NCBI GenBank assembly: GCA_947492995.1
Contig: CANLOU010000001.1
Location: 1-64,000 of the forward strand
Direction: 5' to 3'
Length of the DNA stretch: 64,000 bases
From: an uncultured Litoreibacter sp.
GTDB lineage: Bacteria; Pseudomonadota; Alphaproteobacteria; Rhodobacterales; Rhodobacteraceae
The translations under genes and the position numbers were made by a program. Below the pieces are notes generated by a model, which saw only the letters and a program-made list of their open reading frames with translations, was not told where the DNA came from and ran no database searches. Numbering within the stretch: position 1 is the stretch's first letter; each line of letters starts with the position of its first letter. Shown here one piece after another: positions 1-7,846 of the stretch.

Positions 1-162
1 GGCTTCTCGGAGCCCGAGTTCCGCCAGATCGCCGATTGGATTGTCGAGGTGATGAACGGGCTGGCGGCCAATGGCGAGGACGGCAACGCCGCCGTCGAGG
101 CCAAGGTCAAGGCGGGCGTCCTTGCGCTGTGCAGCAAATTCCCCATCTACGCGGACGCTTGA
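1..162 (+). CDS. glyA: serine hydroxymethyltransferase, C-terminal end (partial)
   Basis: Open from the first base to TGA at 160-162, giving the last 53 residues. The segment 'GFSEPEFRQIADWI' followed by a helical tail ending 'ALCSKFPIYA' is the usual C-terminus of alphaproteobacterial GlyA, the cytoplasmic PLP enzyme that interconverts serine and glycine while loading tetrahydrofolate with a one-carbon unit. The start and active site lie outside the window. The folate genes folD and fhs lie at the other end of the window. Two palindromes follow immediately and probably end the transcript. The call rests on C-terminal sequence only. Confidence 0.8.
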   Translation, partial: GFSEPEFRQIADWIVEVMNGLAANGEDGNAAVEAKVKAGVLALCSKFPIYADA

Positions 163-217
163 GTAAGAATTTTCGGCCGAAAATTCTTACGATAAAACTC
201 TTCGCAGAAGAGTTTTA
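163..217. terminator. tandem palindromes between glyA and a convergent TetR gene
   Basis: Positions 163-190 are a perfect 28-base palindrome starting at the base after the glyA stop (half-site GTAAGAATTTTCGG). Positions 193-217 are a second inverted repeat, TAAAACTCTT and its complement around a 5-base loop. Each has A/T-rich arms, so either strand gives a U-rich 3' arm. They sit between convergent genes and fit a bidirectional terminator pair. Confidence 0.6.
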
Positions 218-221
218 CGCC

Positions 222-857
222 TCAGCCCGAAGCCTGCGCATGTTCTTCAATCTTGCGCCGCTTCCAGCGGCCCATGCGCACGGCTTTGCCGGCCATGTCG
301 GAATAGATCGCCTCAACGCGGGCCAGCGTTAACCGGCCGTCAGGCTTGTACCAGGTCAGCACCCCGTTCAGCATGGCAATCAGCGCCAGCGTGGTCAGCT
401 TGGTGTCATGCACGTCAAAGTCGTGGCTCTCCTGCCCCGCGACCAAAATACGCTCCAGGGCGTCCTCGTATTGCCGCCGCATCTCGCCCAGCTTGGCGAA
501 ATTCTCCTCCGACAGGTTGCGCAGCTCCATGTAGGAGATGAACACAGCCTCGGGGCGTTCCAGATGAAACCGGATGTGGAAGCGGCTAAACGCCTCCAGC
601 TGGGCCACCGGGTCGCCGGACAGATCCAGCCCGGCCAGCCCGTCCAGCACGTCGCGCATATGTTCGGCCAGCAGGTCAAACAGCAATGTCTGCTTGTCTG
701 GCGTATAGAGATACAGCGCCCCCGCCTGCACCCCCACCTCCTTTGCAATCTGGCGCATGGAGACGGCCGCAAACCCATGTTCCGCAAACAACCGCAGCGC
801 CGCTTCGCGAACGCGCGGGCCGGTGATGCCGGAATGAGAGCCTGTTTTGCGTGCCAT
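222..857 (-). CDS. TetR/AcrR-family transcriptional regulator
   Basis: 211 residues from ATG at 857. Residues about 10-57 are a TetR helix-turn-helix (VREAALRLFAEHGFAAVSMR, then a recognition helix in 'VGVQAGALYLYTPDK'). The rest is an all-helical ligand-binding domain of unknown ligand. An upstream in-frame ATG at 876-878 would add seven residues but lies inside the palindrome at 871-886, so I prefer 857. The gene is divergent from a small lipoprotein gene and convergent with glyA. Self-regulation through the 871-886 palindrome is likely. The regulated target beyond itself and its neighbour is not evident. Confidence 0.85.
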   Translation of the reverse strand: MARKTGSHSGITGPRVREAALRLFAEHGFAAVSMRQIAKEVGVQAGALYLYTPDKQTLLFDLLAEHMRDVLDGLAGLDLSGDPVAQLEAFSRFHIRFHLERPEAVFISYMELRNLSEENFAKLGEMRRQYEDALERILVAGQESHDFDVHDTKLTTLALIAMLNGVLTWYKPDGRLTLARVEAIYSDMAGKAVRMGRWKRRKIEEHAQASG

Positions 858-870
858 CCCGTCACAGTAT

Positions 871-886
871 CTGAACATCCGTTCAG
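871..886. promoter_or_regulatory. TetR-type operator palindrome
   Basis: CTGAAC-ATCC-GTTCAG is a perfect 6-bp inverted repeat with a 4-bp spacer, 14 bp upstream of the chosen tetR start. The centre-to-centre geometry is typical of TetR operators. It lies between the divergent tetR and lipoprotein genes and could control both. Confidence 0.55.
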
Positions 887-912
887 TTCAAGCCTTTCCC
901 GCGCCACATCGC

Positions 913-941
913 TTGCCGCGTCACCCCGCACTCCCTAAAGT
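913..941 (+). promoter_or_regulatory. predicted sigma-70 promoter of the small lipoprotein gene
   Basis: TTGCCG at 913-918 and TAAAGT at 936-941 are separated by exactly 17 bases. The pattern, including the CTCCC just before the -10, resembles the tRNA-Glu promoter at 6094-6122. The start codon lies 28 bases downstream. Confidence 0.4.
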
Positions 942-969
942 GCCCCAAACCACCAAGGCACAGACCCCC

Positions 970-1278
970 ATGCGCATCCTCCCCCTTATCGTCGTCCTCG
1001 CCCTGACCGGATGCGCCCAAAACCTGCCAGAGCTGCGTCACACGATCAGCGCCGAGGCGCAGGACGCGCCCTATCCGAAACTGGCGCCGCTGGGCGGGCT
1101 GCTCGCCAAATCCGAGGCTGGCACCACGATCGTCAAGCAAACCGAAAGTTTTGAGGCCCGCGTTGCGTTTCTGAAGCGCAAGGCCAACGCCCTGAAGGGC
1201 CGCACCATCATCGACGGGGCCACGCGGCTGAAGCTTCTGGAAGCCAGCCGCCGGAATGCGCAGCGCATCCAAGGCTAA
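970..1278 (+). CDS. small predicted lipoprotein, function unknown
   Basis: 102 residues from ATG at 970. The N-terminus 'MRILPLIVVLALTGC' is a lipoprotein signal peptide with lipobox LTGC, so the mature protein should start at Cys15 and be membrane-anchored. The mature part is charged, mostly helical and ends 'RRNAQRIQG'. I recognise no catalytic motif. The longer frame upstream overlaps the promoter and lacks a signal peptide, so this start is preferred. It precedes hom but has its own promoter, so functional linkage is not implied. Confidence 0.7.
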   Translation: MRILPLIVVLALTGCAQNLPELRHTISAEAQDAPYPKLAPLGGLLAKSEAGTTIVKQTESFEARVAFLKRKANALKGRTIIDGATRLKLLEASRRNAQRIQG

Positions 1279-1279
1279 G

Positions 1280-1308
1280 TTGCACCTCCTGTCATTCCCC
1301 GCTAACAG
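1280..1308 (+). promoter_or_regulatory. predicted promoter of hom
   Basis: TTGCAC at 1280-1285 and TAACAG at 1303-1308 with a 17-base spacer, 38 bases before the hom start codon. It lies immediately after the lipoprotein stop, so hom is probably transcribed on its own. Confidence 0.35.
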
Positions 1309-1345
1309 ACCTCAACCACAGATTTTATGCCGATAGGAGACCCCA

Positions 1346-2632
1346 ATGGCTGACCCTTTACGTCTGGGAATTGCAGGTTTGGGCACCGTCGGCACGGGCG
1401 TCGTCAAGATCATCCGCCAGAAGGCCAACCTGCTGGGCGCGCGCGCCGGTCGCGAAGTGGTCATCACCGCCGTGTCCGCCCGCTCCAAGTCCAAGGATCG
1501 CGGCGTGAACCTGTCCAGCTACGCATGGGAAGATGACCCCGTGAAGCTCGCCCAGCGCGACGACGTGGATGTCTTCATTGAACTCATGGGCGGCGAAGAC
1601 GGCCCCGCCAAAGCCGCGACCGAGGCCGCGATCAAGGCGGGCAAGGACGTGGTCACCGCCAACAAGGCCATGCTTGCCATGCACGGGCAGGCCCTCGCCG
1701 AACTGGCCGAGGACAACGGCAAAATCATCCGGTTTGAAGCCGCCGTCGCCGGCGGCATCCCCGTCATTAAGGCCCTGACCGAGGGCCTTGCCGGCAACAC
1801 TATCGACCGCGTCATGGGCGTGATGAACGGGTCATGCAACTACATCCTGACCCGCATGGAAAGCGCGGGCCTGACCTACGAGGAGGTCTTCGCAGAGGCC
1901 GATGGCCTCGGCTATCTCGAAGCCGACCCCCAGCTGGATGTGGGCGGCATTGATGCCGCGCATAAGCTGGCCATTCTCAGCTCCATCGCGTTCGGCACGC
2001 AGGTCGATTTCAACGGCATCACCCTCAAGGGGATCGAGACCGTCACCATCGAAGACATCCGCCATGCCGCCGATATGGGCTACAAAATCAAGCTGTTGGG
2101 CTCCGCCCAAATGACCGCCCGCGGGCTGGAGCAGTCGATGACCCCTTGCCTTGTCCCGGCGACAAGCCCCTTGGGGCAGCTCGACGGCGGCACCAATATG
2201 ATCGTGCTGGAAGGCGACCATGTCGGCCAGATCGTGCTGCGCGGGGCGGGCGCGGGCGAAGGCCCGACGGCGTCGGCCGTGATGTCGGACGTCATGGACA
2301 TCGCACGCGGCATCCGGCTGCCCACCTTCGGCCAACCCGCCAGGGATCTCGAAAAACCCTCCATCGCCAGAACCGCGATGGCCGCGCCCTACTACCTGCG
2401 CATGGAGCTGCTGGACAAACCCGGGGCGCTGGCCAAGGTCGCAACCGCGCTGGGCGAGGCTGGCATCTCCATCGACCGGATGCGCCAATACGACCACCCG
2501 GGCGACAACGCGCCGGTGCTGATCGTCACCCACGCCACCACGTCCGACACGCTGGATCAGGCGCTGGCGGCCCTGCCCAACACCAAGGTGGTCACCGGCA
2601 CGCCGGTGTCGTTCCAGATCAAAAAGGTCTGA
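1346..2632 (+). CDS. hom: homoserine dehydrogenase
   Basis: 428 residues, the usual length for bacterial Hom. It reduces aspartate semialdehyde to homoserine with NAD(P)H, the branch point to threonine and methionine. Residues 6-20 hold the Rossmann motif 'LGIAGLGTVGTGVV'. 'VTANKAML' near residue 106 and the 'GSCNYILTRM' region of the catalytic domain are intact. The last 80 residues are an ACT domain, expected to bind threonine for feedback control. AGGAG at 1335-1339 supports ATG 1346. The ceramidase gene follows after 3 bases, so hom, the ceramidase gene and glpX form one transcription unit. Confidence 0.95.
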   Translation: MADPLRLGIAGLGTVGTGVVKIIRQKANLLGARAGREVVITAVSARSKSKDRGVNLSSYAWEDDPVKLAQRDDVDVFIELMGGEDGPAKAATEAAIKAGKDVVTANKAMLAMHGQALAELAEDNGKIIRFEAAVAGGIPVIKALTEGLAGNTIDRVMGVMNGSCNYILTRMESAGLTYEEVFAEADGLGYLEADPQLDVGGIDAAHKLAILSSIAFGTQVDFNGITLKGIETVTIEDIRHAADMGYKIKLLGSAQMTARGLEQSMTPCLVPATSPLGQLDGGTNMIVLEGDHVGQIVLRGAGAGEGPTASAVMSDVMDIARGIRLPTFGQPARDLEKPSIARTAMAAPYYLRMELLDKPGALAKVATALGEAGISIDRMRQYDHPGDNAPVLIVTHATTSDTLDQALAALPNTKVVTGTPVSFQIKKV

Positions 2633-2635
2633 TCT

Positions 2636-3295
2636 ATGGAGTGGCGGGCCTCCGTCGACATCTATTGCGAGCGGGTGGACCCGTCCTTCTGGGCCGAGCC
2701 GCTGAACGCTATCTCAAACGCCGCCTTCATTATCGCTGCGATCCTCGCCGCAGGCACGGCCTATAATCGCGGCGTCACCCACAAAGCCATCTGGCTGCTG
2801 ATCGTGCTGGCCTTGTGCATCGGCACCGGGTCATTCCTGTTTCACACGGTGGCCGAGGTCTGGTCCGGCTTTGCCGACACCATCCCGATCTGGCTGTTCG
2901 TGGCGGTCTATGCGGTGACCAGCGCCATTTTGATCGGCCGGGTCGGCTGGCTCACCATCCTGCTGGGCTTTGTGGCGCTGGTAGGCGTGACCACGCTGAT
3001 CGAAATGGCCACCGCCGGGCTCGACCTCAATGGGTCGGAACAATACGCCCCCGCCGTGGTGGCCATGCTGCTCTTTTCCGCCATTTCGCTGATACAGCGT
3101 CACGCAATTGCCCCGTGGTACGTCTCGGCGACCATTATTTTCCTCATTTCCCTGACATTTCGCACTTTCGACATGACTGTTTGCGCTAACTGGCCTTACG
3201 GCATCCACTTTATGTGGCATATCCTGAACGGAACGATGATCTGGCTGCTGCTACAGGCCCTGATCCGAAACACACAAAGGACCACCTCCCCATGA
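2636..3295 (+). CDS. ceramidase-family integral membrane hydrolase
   Basis: 219 residues with about seven hydrophobic segments. 'CERVDPSFWAEPLNAISN' at 11-28 is the signature of the alkaline ceramidase family (PF05875). The zinc/catalytic set known from human ACER3 (Ser-x3-His, Asp 11 residues later, C-terminal His-x3-His) is present with identical spacing: Ser66, His70, Asp81, His191 and His195. The family cleaves amide-linked lipids. Whether this bacterium makes ceramides is unknown, and other N-acyl lipids are possible substrates. It lies 3 bases after hom and overlaps glpX by 4 bases (ATGA), so translation is coupled. Confidence 0.85.
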   Translation: MEWRASVDIYCERVDPSFWAEPLNAISNAAFIIAAILAAGTAYNRGVTHKAIWLLIVLALCIGTGSFLFHTVAEVWSGFADTIPIWLFVAVYAVTSAILIGRVGWLTILLGFVALVGVTTLIEMATAGLDLNGSEQYAPAVVAMLLFSAISLIQRHAIAPWYVSATIIFLISLTFRTFDMTVCANWPYGIHFMWHILNGTMIWLLLQALIRNTQRTTSP

Positions 3296-4251
3296 GCAAA
3301 GTTGATTTTCAAGACCGCATGCTGTCTTTGGGCCTCGCCCGCGTGTCCGAGGCCGCCGCACTTGCCTCCGCACAACTCATCGGGCGCGGTGACGAGAAGG
3401 CCGCCGATCAGGCCGCCGTCAACGCGATGCGCGAACAGCTCAACAAGCTCAACATCAAAGGCGTGGTGGTGATCGGCGAAGGCGAACGCGACGAGGCACC
3501 GATGCTCTACATTGGCGAAGAGGTCGGCACCGGCGAAGGCCCCGCCGTGGACATCGCGCTTGACCCGCTCGAAGGCACGACCCTAACCGCCAAGGATATG
3601 CCGAACGCGTTGACCGTGATTGCCATGGGCCCGCGCGGGTCCATGCTGCATGCCCCCGACGTCTATATGGACAAGCTGGCCATCGGGCCGGGGTATCGCG
3701 ACGGCGTCGTCACCATGGACATGACCCCGTCCGAGCGCGTGAACGCGCTGGCCTCCGCCAAGGGATGCTCGACCTCCGACATCACCGTGTGCGTTTTGGA
3801 ACGCCCCCGCCACGAGGACATGATCGAACAAATCCGCTCCACCGATGCAGCCATCCGGCTCATCACCGATGGTGACGTCGCGGGCATCATCCACTGCGCC
3901 GAGGCCGCCAAGACCGGCATCGACATGTATATGGGATCGGGCGGCGCACCCGAAGGCGTGCTGGCGGCGGCGGCTTTGAAATGTATGGGCGGCCAAATGT
4001 ATTCGCGCCTGACCTTCCGCAATGACGACGAACGCGGCCGCGCCAAGAAGGCCGGCATCACCAATTTCGACCGCGTCTACACCCGCGACGACATGGTCAC
4101 CGAAGACGTGATTTTTGCAGCCACCGGCGTCACCGACGGCTCGGTCGTCTCGGGCATCAAACGCGAGGTCGGGTTTGTGACCACCGAGACGATCCTGATG
4201 CGGTCCAAAACCGGCTCCGTGCGGCGCATGACATACCGCAACCCGGTCTAA
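3292..4251 (+). CDS. glpX: class II fructose-1,6-bisphosphatase
   Basis: 319 residues from ATG 3292, which overlaps the ceramidase stop. A longer frame from 3214 would run deep into the ceramidase gene and is rejected. 'VVIGEGERDEAPML' and 'DPLEGTTLTAKDMPNALTV' are the metal- and phosphate-binding signatures of GlpX, which hydrolyses fructose-1,6-bisphosphate in gluconeogenesis. The family sometimes also accepts sedoheptulose-1,7-bisphosphate. 'GSGGAPEGVLAAAALKCMGG' is also typical. The link to hom is probably co-transcription only. Confidence 0.95.
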   Translation: MSKVDFQDRMLSLGLARVSEAAALASAQLIGRGDEKAADQAAVNAMREQLNKLNIKGVVVIGEGERDEAPMLYIGEEVGTGEGPAVDIALDPLEGTTLTAKDMPNALTVIAMGPRGSMLHAPDVYMDKLAIGPGYRDGVVTMDMTPSERVNALASAKGCSTSDITVCVLERPRHEDMIEQIRSTDAAIRLITDGDVAGIIHCAEAAKTGIDMYMGSGGAPEGVLAAAALKCMGGQMYSRLTFRNDDERGRAKKAGITNFDRVYTRDDMVTEDVIFAATGVTDGSVVSGIKREVGFVTTETILMRSKTGSVRRMTYRNPV

Positions 4252-4317
4252 AAGTTTTGTACAAAATGGGTTTTGGGCTTTCAAAACCATCCCCAATTTG
4301 TACAAATCTCTGCACAA

Positions 4318-6066
4318 ATGAGCGCATTCCTAAATGTTGAGGCCTCCATCACGGGCCGCCGCTGGGTCGGGTTGACCCCAGATCAAGACCGCATGGCCGA
4401 AGCCATGGCGCAACAGTCAAATCTGCCCCGCCCGATCTGCCAAACGCTCTCGCGTTTGGGCGTTCCCTTGGACGAGGCAGAGCGCTATCTGGCCCCCACT
4501 TTGAAAGAGCTGTTGCCCGATCCATCCGTGCTCAAAGATATGGACAGCGCGGCAGAACGGATTTTGAAATCCGTTCAAGCCTCTGAAAAGATAGCGATTT
4601 TTGCTGATTATGATGTGGATGGTGCAACCTCTGCGGCGCTGCTTATCAACTGGCTGCGCGACATGGGGCGGCCTGCGACGCTCTACATTCCCGACCGCAT
4701 TGACGAGGGGTACGGCCCCAATGAACCCGCCATGCAGGCGCTGGCCGCCGACCATGATCTTATCATCTGCGTCGATTGCGGAACGCTCAGCCATGACGCC
4801 TTGGCTGCAGGCTCAGCTGCTGATATTATCGTTTTAGATCATCACCTTGGCGGCGAAACCCTGCCCCCCGCCCATGCCGTCGTTAACCCGAACCGGCAGG
4901 ACGAGACCGGTGATTTAGCCCATCTCTGCGCCGCTGGCGTGGTGTTCCTGACATTGATTGCGCTGAACCGATTGTTGAAACAACAAGGCGCTCAAGCCCC
5001 TGATCTTATTGCGCTTTTGGACCTTGTCGCACTTGGCACCGTCGCCGATGTCGCGCCTTTGGTGGGCGTGAACCGCGCCTTGGTGGTGCAGGGCCTCAAG
5101 ATCATGGGCCAAAGAAATCGCATTGGGATCAGCACCTTAGCCGACGTCGCCCGCATGGACACGGCCCCCACCTCCTACCATCTGGGCTTTCTTCTGGGCC
5201 CGCGCATCAATGCAGGGGGCCGCGTCGGCACCCCCGATCTGGGCGCTAGGCTGTTGTCTACATTGGATAAATCCGAGGCCGAGGCGCTGGCCGAGCGCCT
5301 TGACGCGCTGAATACCGAACGCCGCGAAATCGAAGAACAGGTCCGCATCGCGGCCCTCGCCCAAGCCGAAGACCGCGGCTACGACGCCCCCTTGGTCTGG
5401 GCCGCAGGCCAAGGCTGGCACCCCGGCGTCGTCGGCATCGTAGCCTCTCGTCTGAAAGACGCCACCAACCGCCCCGCCGTGGTCATCGGATTGGAAGACG
5501 GGATCGGCAAAGGGTCGGCTCGATCCGTCACCGGCATTGATTTAGGCGCGCAAATTCAAAGGCTTGCGCTGGAAGGCCACCTTGTTAAAGGCGGCGGTCA
5601 CAAGATGGCGGCAGGCCTGACGGTGGAGGAATCCAAGCTCGAAACGGCCATGCAACGCCTGTCAGAATTGATGGAAAAACAGGGCGCAGGCAGCCTCGGC
5701 CCACGCGATCTGAAGCTCGACGGATTGATGATGGCAGGCGCCGCAAACGTGCCCTTGGTCGAGCAATTGGAAAAAGCAGGCCCCTTCGGCGCAGGTGCCG
5801 CCGCACCCCGCTTCGCTTTCCCCGACCAGCAAATCGGCTTCACCAAGGAAGTTGGCCAAGGGCATTTGAAGCTCAGCTTCTCCGACGGCATGGGCGCCAA
5901 GATCGACGCCATCAGCTTCGGAGCCGCAGAAAACGGGTTAATGCAAGCACTTACGCAGCATAAGGGCCAACGCTTCCACCTCGCCGGACGGGTTGAGATC
6001 AACACCTGGCAGGGCCGCCAGTCCGTGCAATTGCGCCTTGAGGACGCCGCGCCAGCCTCGACGTAA
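4318..6066 (+). CDS. recJ: single-stranded-DNA-specific 5'-3' exonuclease RecJ
   Basis: 582 residues from ATG 4318. The DHH phosphoesterase signatures are present: 'DYDVDGATSAALL' near residue 98, 'VDCGT', 'LDHHLGGE' near 172, and the DHHA1 motif 'GGGHKMAAGL'. A C-terminal OB-like region follows ('GRVEINTWQGRQSVQLRLED'). RecJ acts in recombinational and mismatch repair in the cytoplasm. A start at 4273 would add 15 residues of unlikely sequence. No strong Shine-Dalgarno is visible before either. The 66-base gap after glpX suggests read-through or a weak separate promoter. Confidence 0.93.
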   Translation: MSAFLNVEASITGRRWVGLTPDQDRMAEAMAQQSNLPRPICQTLSRLGVPLDEAERYLAPTLKELLPDPSVLKDMDSAAERILKSVQASEKIAIFADYDVDGATSAALLINWLRDMGRPATLYIPDRIDEGYGPNEPAMQALAADHDLIICVDCGTLSHDALAAGSAADIIVLDHHLGGETLPPAHAVVNPNRQDETGDLAHLCAAGVVFLTLIALNRLLKQQGAQAPDLIALLDLVALGTVADVAPLVGVNRALVVQGLKIMGQRNRIGISTLADVARMDTAPTSYHLGFLLGPRINAGGRVGTPDLGARLLSTLDKSEAEALAERLDALNTERREIEEQVRIAALAQAEDRGYDAPLVWAAGQGWHPGVVGIVASRLKDATNRPAVVIGLEDGIGKGSARSVTGIDLGAQIQRLALEGHLVKGGGHKMAAGLTVEESKLETAMQRLSELMEKQGAGSLGPRDLKLDGLMMAGAANVPLVEQLEKAGPFGAGAAAPRFAFPDQQIGFTKEVGQGHLKLSFSDGMGAKIDAISFGAAENGLMQALTQHKGQRFHLAGRVEINTWQGRQSVQLRLEDAAPAST

Positions 6067-6093
6067 AAAACGCCGCACCCCCAAGATTTCTAC

Positions 6094-6122
6094 TTGCGAG
6101 TCGCACCCTGCTTCCCTAAATA
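6094..6122 (+). promoter_or_regulatory. predicted promoter of tRNA-Glu
   Basis: TTGCGA at 6094-6099 and TAAATA at 6117-6122, spacer 17 bases, with the -10 ending 16 bases before the tRNA 5' end. It begins 28 bases after the recJ stop, so the tRNA is transcribed independently. Confidence 0.55.
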
Positions 6123-6138
6123 GCATCTCACTGCTGAT

Positions 6139-6213
6139 GCTCCCTTCGTCTATCGGTTAGGACGCCAGGTTTTCAACCTGGAAAGAGGGGTTCGATTCCC
6201 CTAGGGAGTACCA
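6139..6213 (+). tRNA. tRNA-Glu (anticodon TTC), CCA encoded
   Basis: The cloverleaf can be traced by eye. The acceptor arms are GCTCCCT and AGGGAGT (terminal G-U pair). The anticodon stem CCAGG/CCTGG encloses TTTTCAA, whose central triplet is TTC. The T arm is GAGGGGTTCGATTCCCCT-like, and the discriminator A is followed by genomic CCA at 6211-6213. Confidence 0.95.
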
Positions 6214-6229
6214 GCAGTTAACCCTCCCT

Positions 6230-7213
6230 TCAAACCTGATTGAGACGCGCCCCTTGCGGGGTCATGCCCGTCCAGCTTTGAAACGCGCGGTAGAAGGAGT
6301 TGGTTTCACGGTAGGCTAACAGATGCGAAATCTCCTCGATCGTCAGCTGCGGCATCTTCAAATAACCCAAAGCCAAGTCGCGCCGCGTCTGATTGAGAAT
6401 GTCTTGATACCTCGCCCCTTCCGCCTTCAACAGCCGCTGCAAGCTGCGCTTGCTCATATGCAGGCGGTCGCAGGCGACCTCGATCCCAGACAGGCCGGCG
6501 GGCAGCATTTCGATCAGAGCACCCGCGACCCGTTCCACGGCGGTTTGCCCGCCTTGCATCGCCTCCAACCGAGCGCGGAAGCCCGGCTCCAGCCAGCCCC
6601 ATTTCTCCGCATTGGTGGACTTGAGCGGCAGCGACGCATCCTCGTGGGCGATCAACACAGAGACGTATGGCGCCCGCTTCGGCACGCAGCCAAGAAATTC
6701 AGCAACCGCGAGTTGGTTCAGCTCCGGCCCGTCAAAGCCAACCTCCAACGGGACCACTGCGACGCCCGTGCAGGCACGGATCAGTTCGACAATGAAGATC
6801 GGATGAAGCGCCTGAAAATCTGAGGGAAGCGGCGCCGCCGGGTCCGTCGAATGCAGGCTTAGCCGGACGCCCTTCGCGGTCTCGTCAACACTGGCGCGCA
6901 CGGGGCAGAGCAGCGGTTTAAAGACCGCCAGCCGTTGCAAACCGGTGCGCACATCCGGGCTTAACGTAAAGGCAGCGGTTTCCGAGTTATGTGGCGCGGC
7001 GGTGGTCTTCCGCCCCAGAAACAGTGCGTAATCCTGCCGCCCAGAGGCCCGGATCGCCGCCGACCAGAACGCGAAATACTCACGCGGGGTGACGCTTTTT
7101 ACCTCCTCGCCCAAATCAGCAGGCAGCCCCGCCATGGCGAGAACCTGTTCCTTTGAGACCTCCAACAAGTCACAAAGCTGGCTGGCGGACTGCGCGACGT
7201 GATACCTTTGCAT
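6230..7213 (-). CDS. AraC-family transcriptional regulator (arabinose-binding-like N-terminal domain)
   Basis: 327 residues. Residues about 1-190 resemble the 'Arabinose_bd' sensor half found in OruR/VirS-type AraC proteins. Residues about 225-325 are the two-helix-turn-helix DNA-binding domain, with 'MSKRSLQRLLKAEGARYQDI' and the second helix-turn-helix 'TIEEISHLLAYRETNSFYRA' before 'WTGMTPQGAR'. It is divergently transcribed from the molybdenum hydroxylase genes at 7385-10690 and is their likely activator. Direct repeats at 7291-7324 in the shared intergenic region are candidate binding sites. The inducer is unknown; an N-heteroaromatic or aldehyde substrate of the enzyme is plausible. Confidence 0.88.
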   Translation of the reverse strand: MQRYHVAQSASQLCDLLEVSKEQVLAMAGLPADLGEEVKSVTPREYFAFWSAAIRASGRQDYALFLGRKTTAAPHNSETAAFTLSPDVRTGLQRLAVFKPLLCPVRASVDETAKGVRLSLHSTDPAAPLPSDFQALHPIFIVELIRACTGVAVVPLEVGFDGPELNQLAVAEFLGCVPKRAPYVSVLIAHEDASLPLKSTNAEKWGWLEPGFRARLEAMQGGQTAVERVAGALIEMLPAGLSGIEVACDRLHMSKRSLQRLLKAEGARYQDILNQTRRDLALGYLKMPQLTIEEISHLLAYRETNSFYRAFQSWTGMTPQGARLNQV

Positions 7214-7290
7214 GCGTGGCCCTTTTCGATGCGTGGCGATGTGCTACTTTCCCTCATATGACGCGTGACGGCCCGCGTGAAAGGGTCTGG

Positions 7291-7324
7291 CGCGATTTGA
7301 TAGCGACTTGACGCGAAGTGATAG
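7291..7324. promoter_or_regulatory. direct-repeat operator for the adjacent AraC-type regulator
   Basis: CGCGATTTGATAG at 7291-7303 and CGCGAAGTGATAG at 7312-7324 match at 11 of 13 positions and start exactly 21 bp apart, two helical turns. Tandem same-orientation half-sites two turns apart are the usual AraC/XylS geometry. The second repeat ends 60 bases before the 7385 start codon. Confidence 0.5.
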
Positions 7325-7384
7325 TTCATTTGCCCGGTGACCCGCGCTATCCTTCCTCAAAACGCCACATGCAGGAGCCTCCCC

Positions 7385-7846
7385 ATGCAGCTGACCATCA
7401 ACGGCACATCCCACGACATTGAGATCGAGCCTGACACACCTTTGTTGTGGGTGCTCCGCGACGAGATCGGTTTGACAGGCACCAAATACGGCTGCGGCAT
7501 CGCGCAATGCGGGGCTTGCACCGTACATGTCGACGGCGAGGCGCGGCGGTCTTGCCAACTGCAGGTGGGTGATCTGGAGGGCGCAGAGATCACCACCATC
7601 GAAGGGGTGGGATCACCCGACAAAATGTCACTGGTGCAGCAGGCCTGGGTCGACCATCAGGTCGCGCAATGTGGCTATTGCCAGTCGGGACAGGTCATGC
7701 AGGCCACAGCGCTTTTGGAACTCAATGACAGCCCGACCGACGAAGACATCGACCGCGTCATGTCGGGCAACCTCTGCCGCTGCGGGACCTATCCCCGTAT
7801 TCGCGCCGCGATCCACGACGCCGCCGCTAAGATCAAGGGAGCATGA
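7385..7846 (+). CDS. [2Fe-2S] subunit of a xanthine-oxidase-family molybdenum hydroxylase (IorA-like)
   Basis: 153 residues from ATG 7385, with AGGAG at 7373-7377. The N-terminal plant-type ferredoxin domain has '[15 protein letters not shown]' plus a fourth Cys. The C-terminal four-helix domain has 'CGYCQSGQ' and '[12 protein letters not shown]', the second [2Fe-2S] centre. This is the small electron-transfer subunit of isoquinoline 1-oxidoreductase-type enzymes. It has no signal peptide, so it would travel through Tat bound to the large subunit. Its stop overlaps the large-subunit start (ATGA at 7843). Confidence 0.92.
   Translation: MQLTINGTSHDIEIEPDTPLLWVLRDEIGLTGTKYGCGIAQCGACTVHVDGEARRSCQLQVGDLEGAEITTIEGVGSPDKMSLVQQAWVDHQVAQCGYCQSGQVMQATALLELNDSPTDEDIDRVMSGNLCRCGTYPRIRAAIHDAAAKIKGA

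Noticed and set aside
408-938. 176-residue plus-strand frame opposite tetR
   Set aside because: It is antisense to a clear TetR gene, has no recognisable motif, and its composition is that of a G/C-rich shadow frame.
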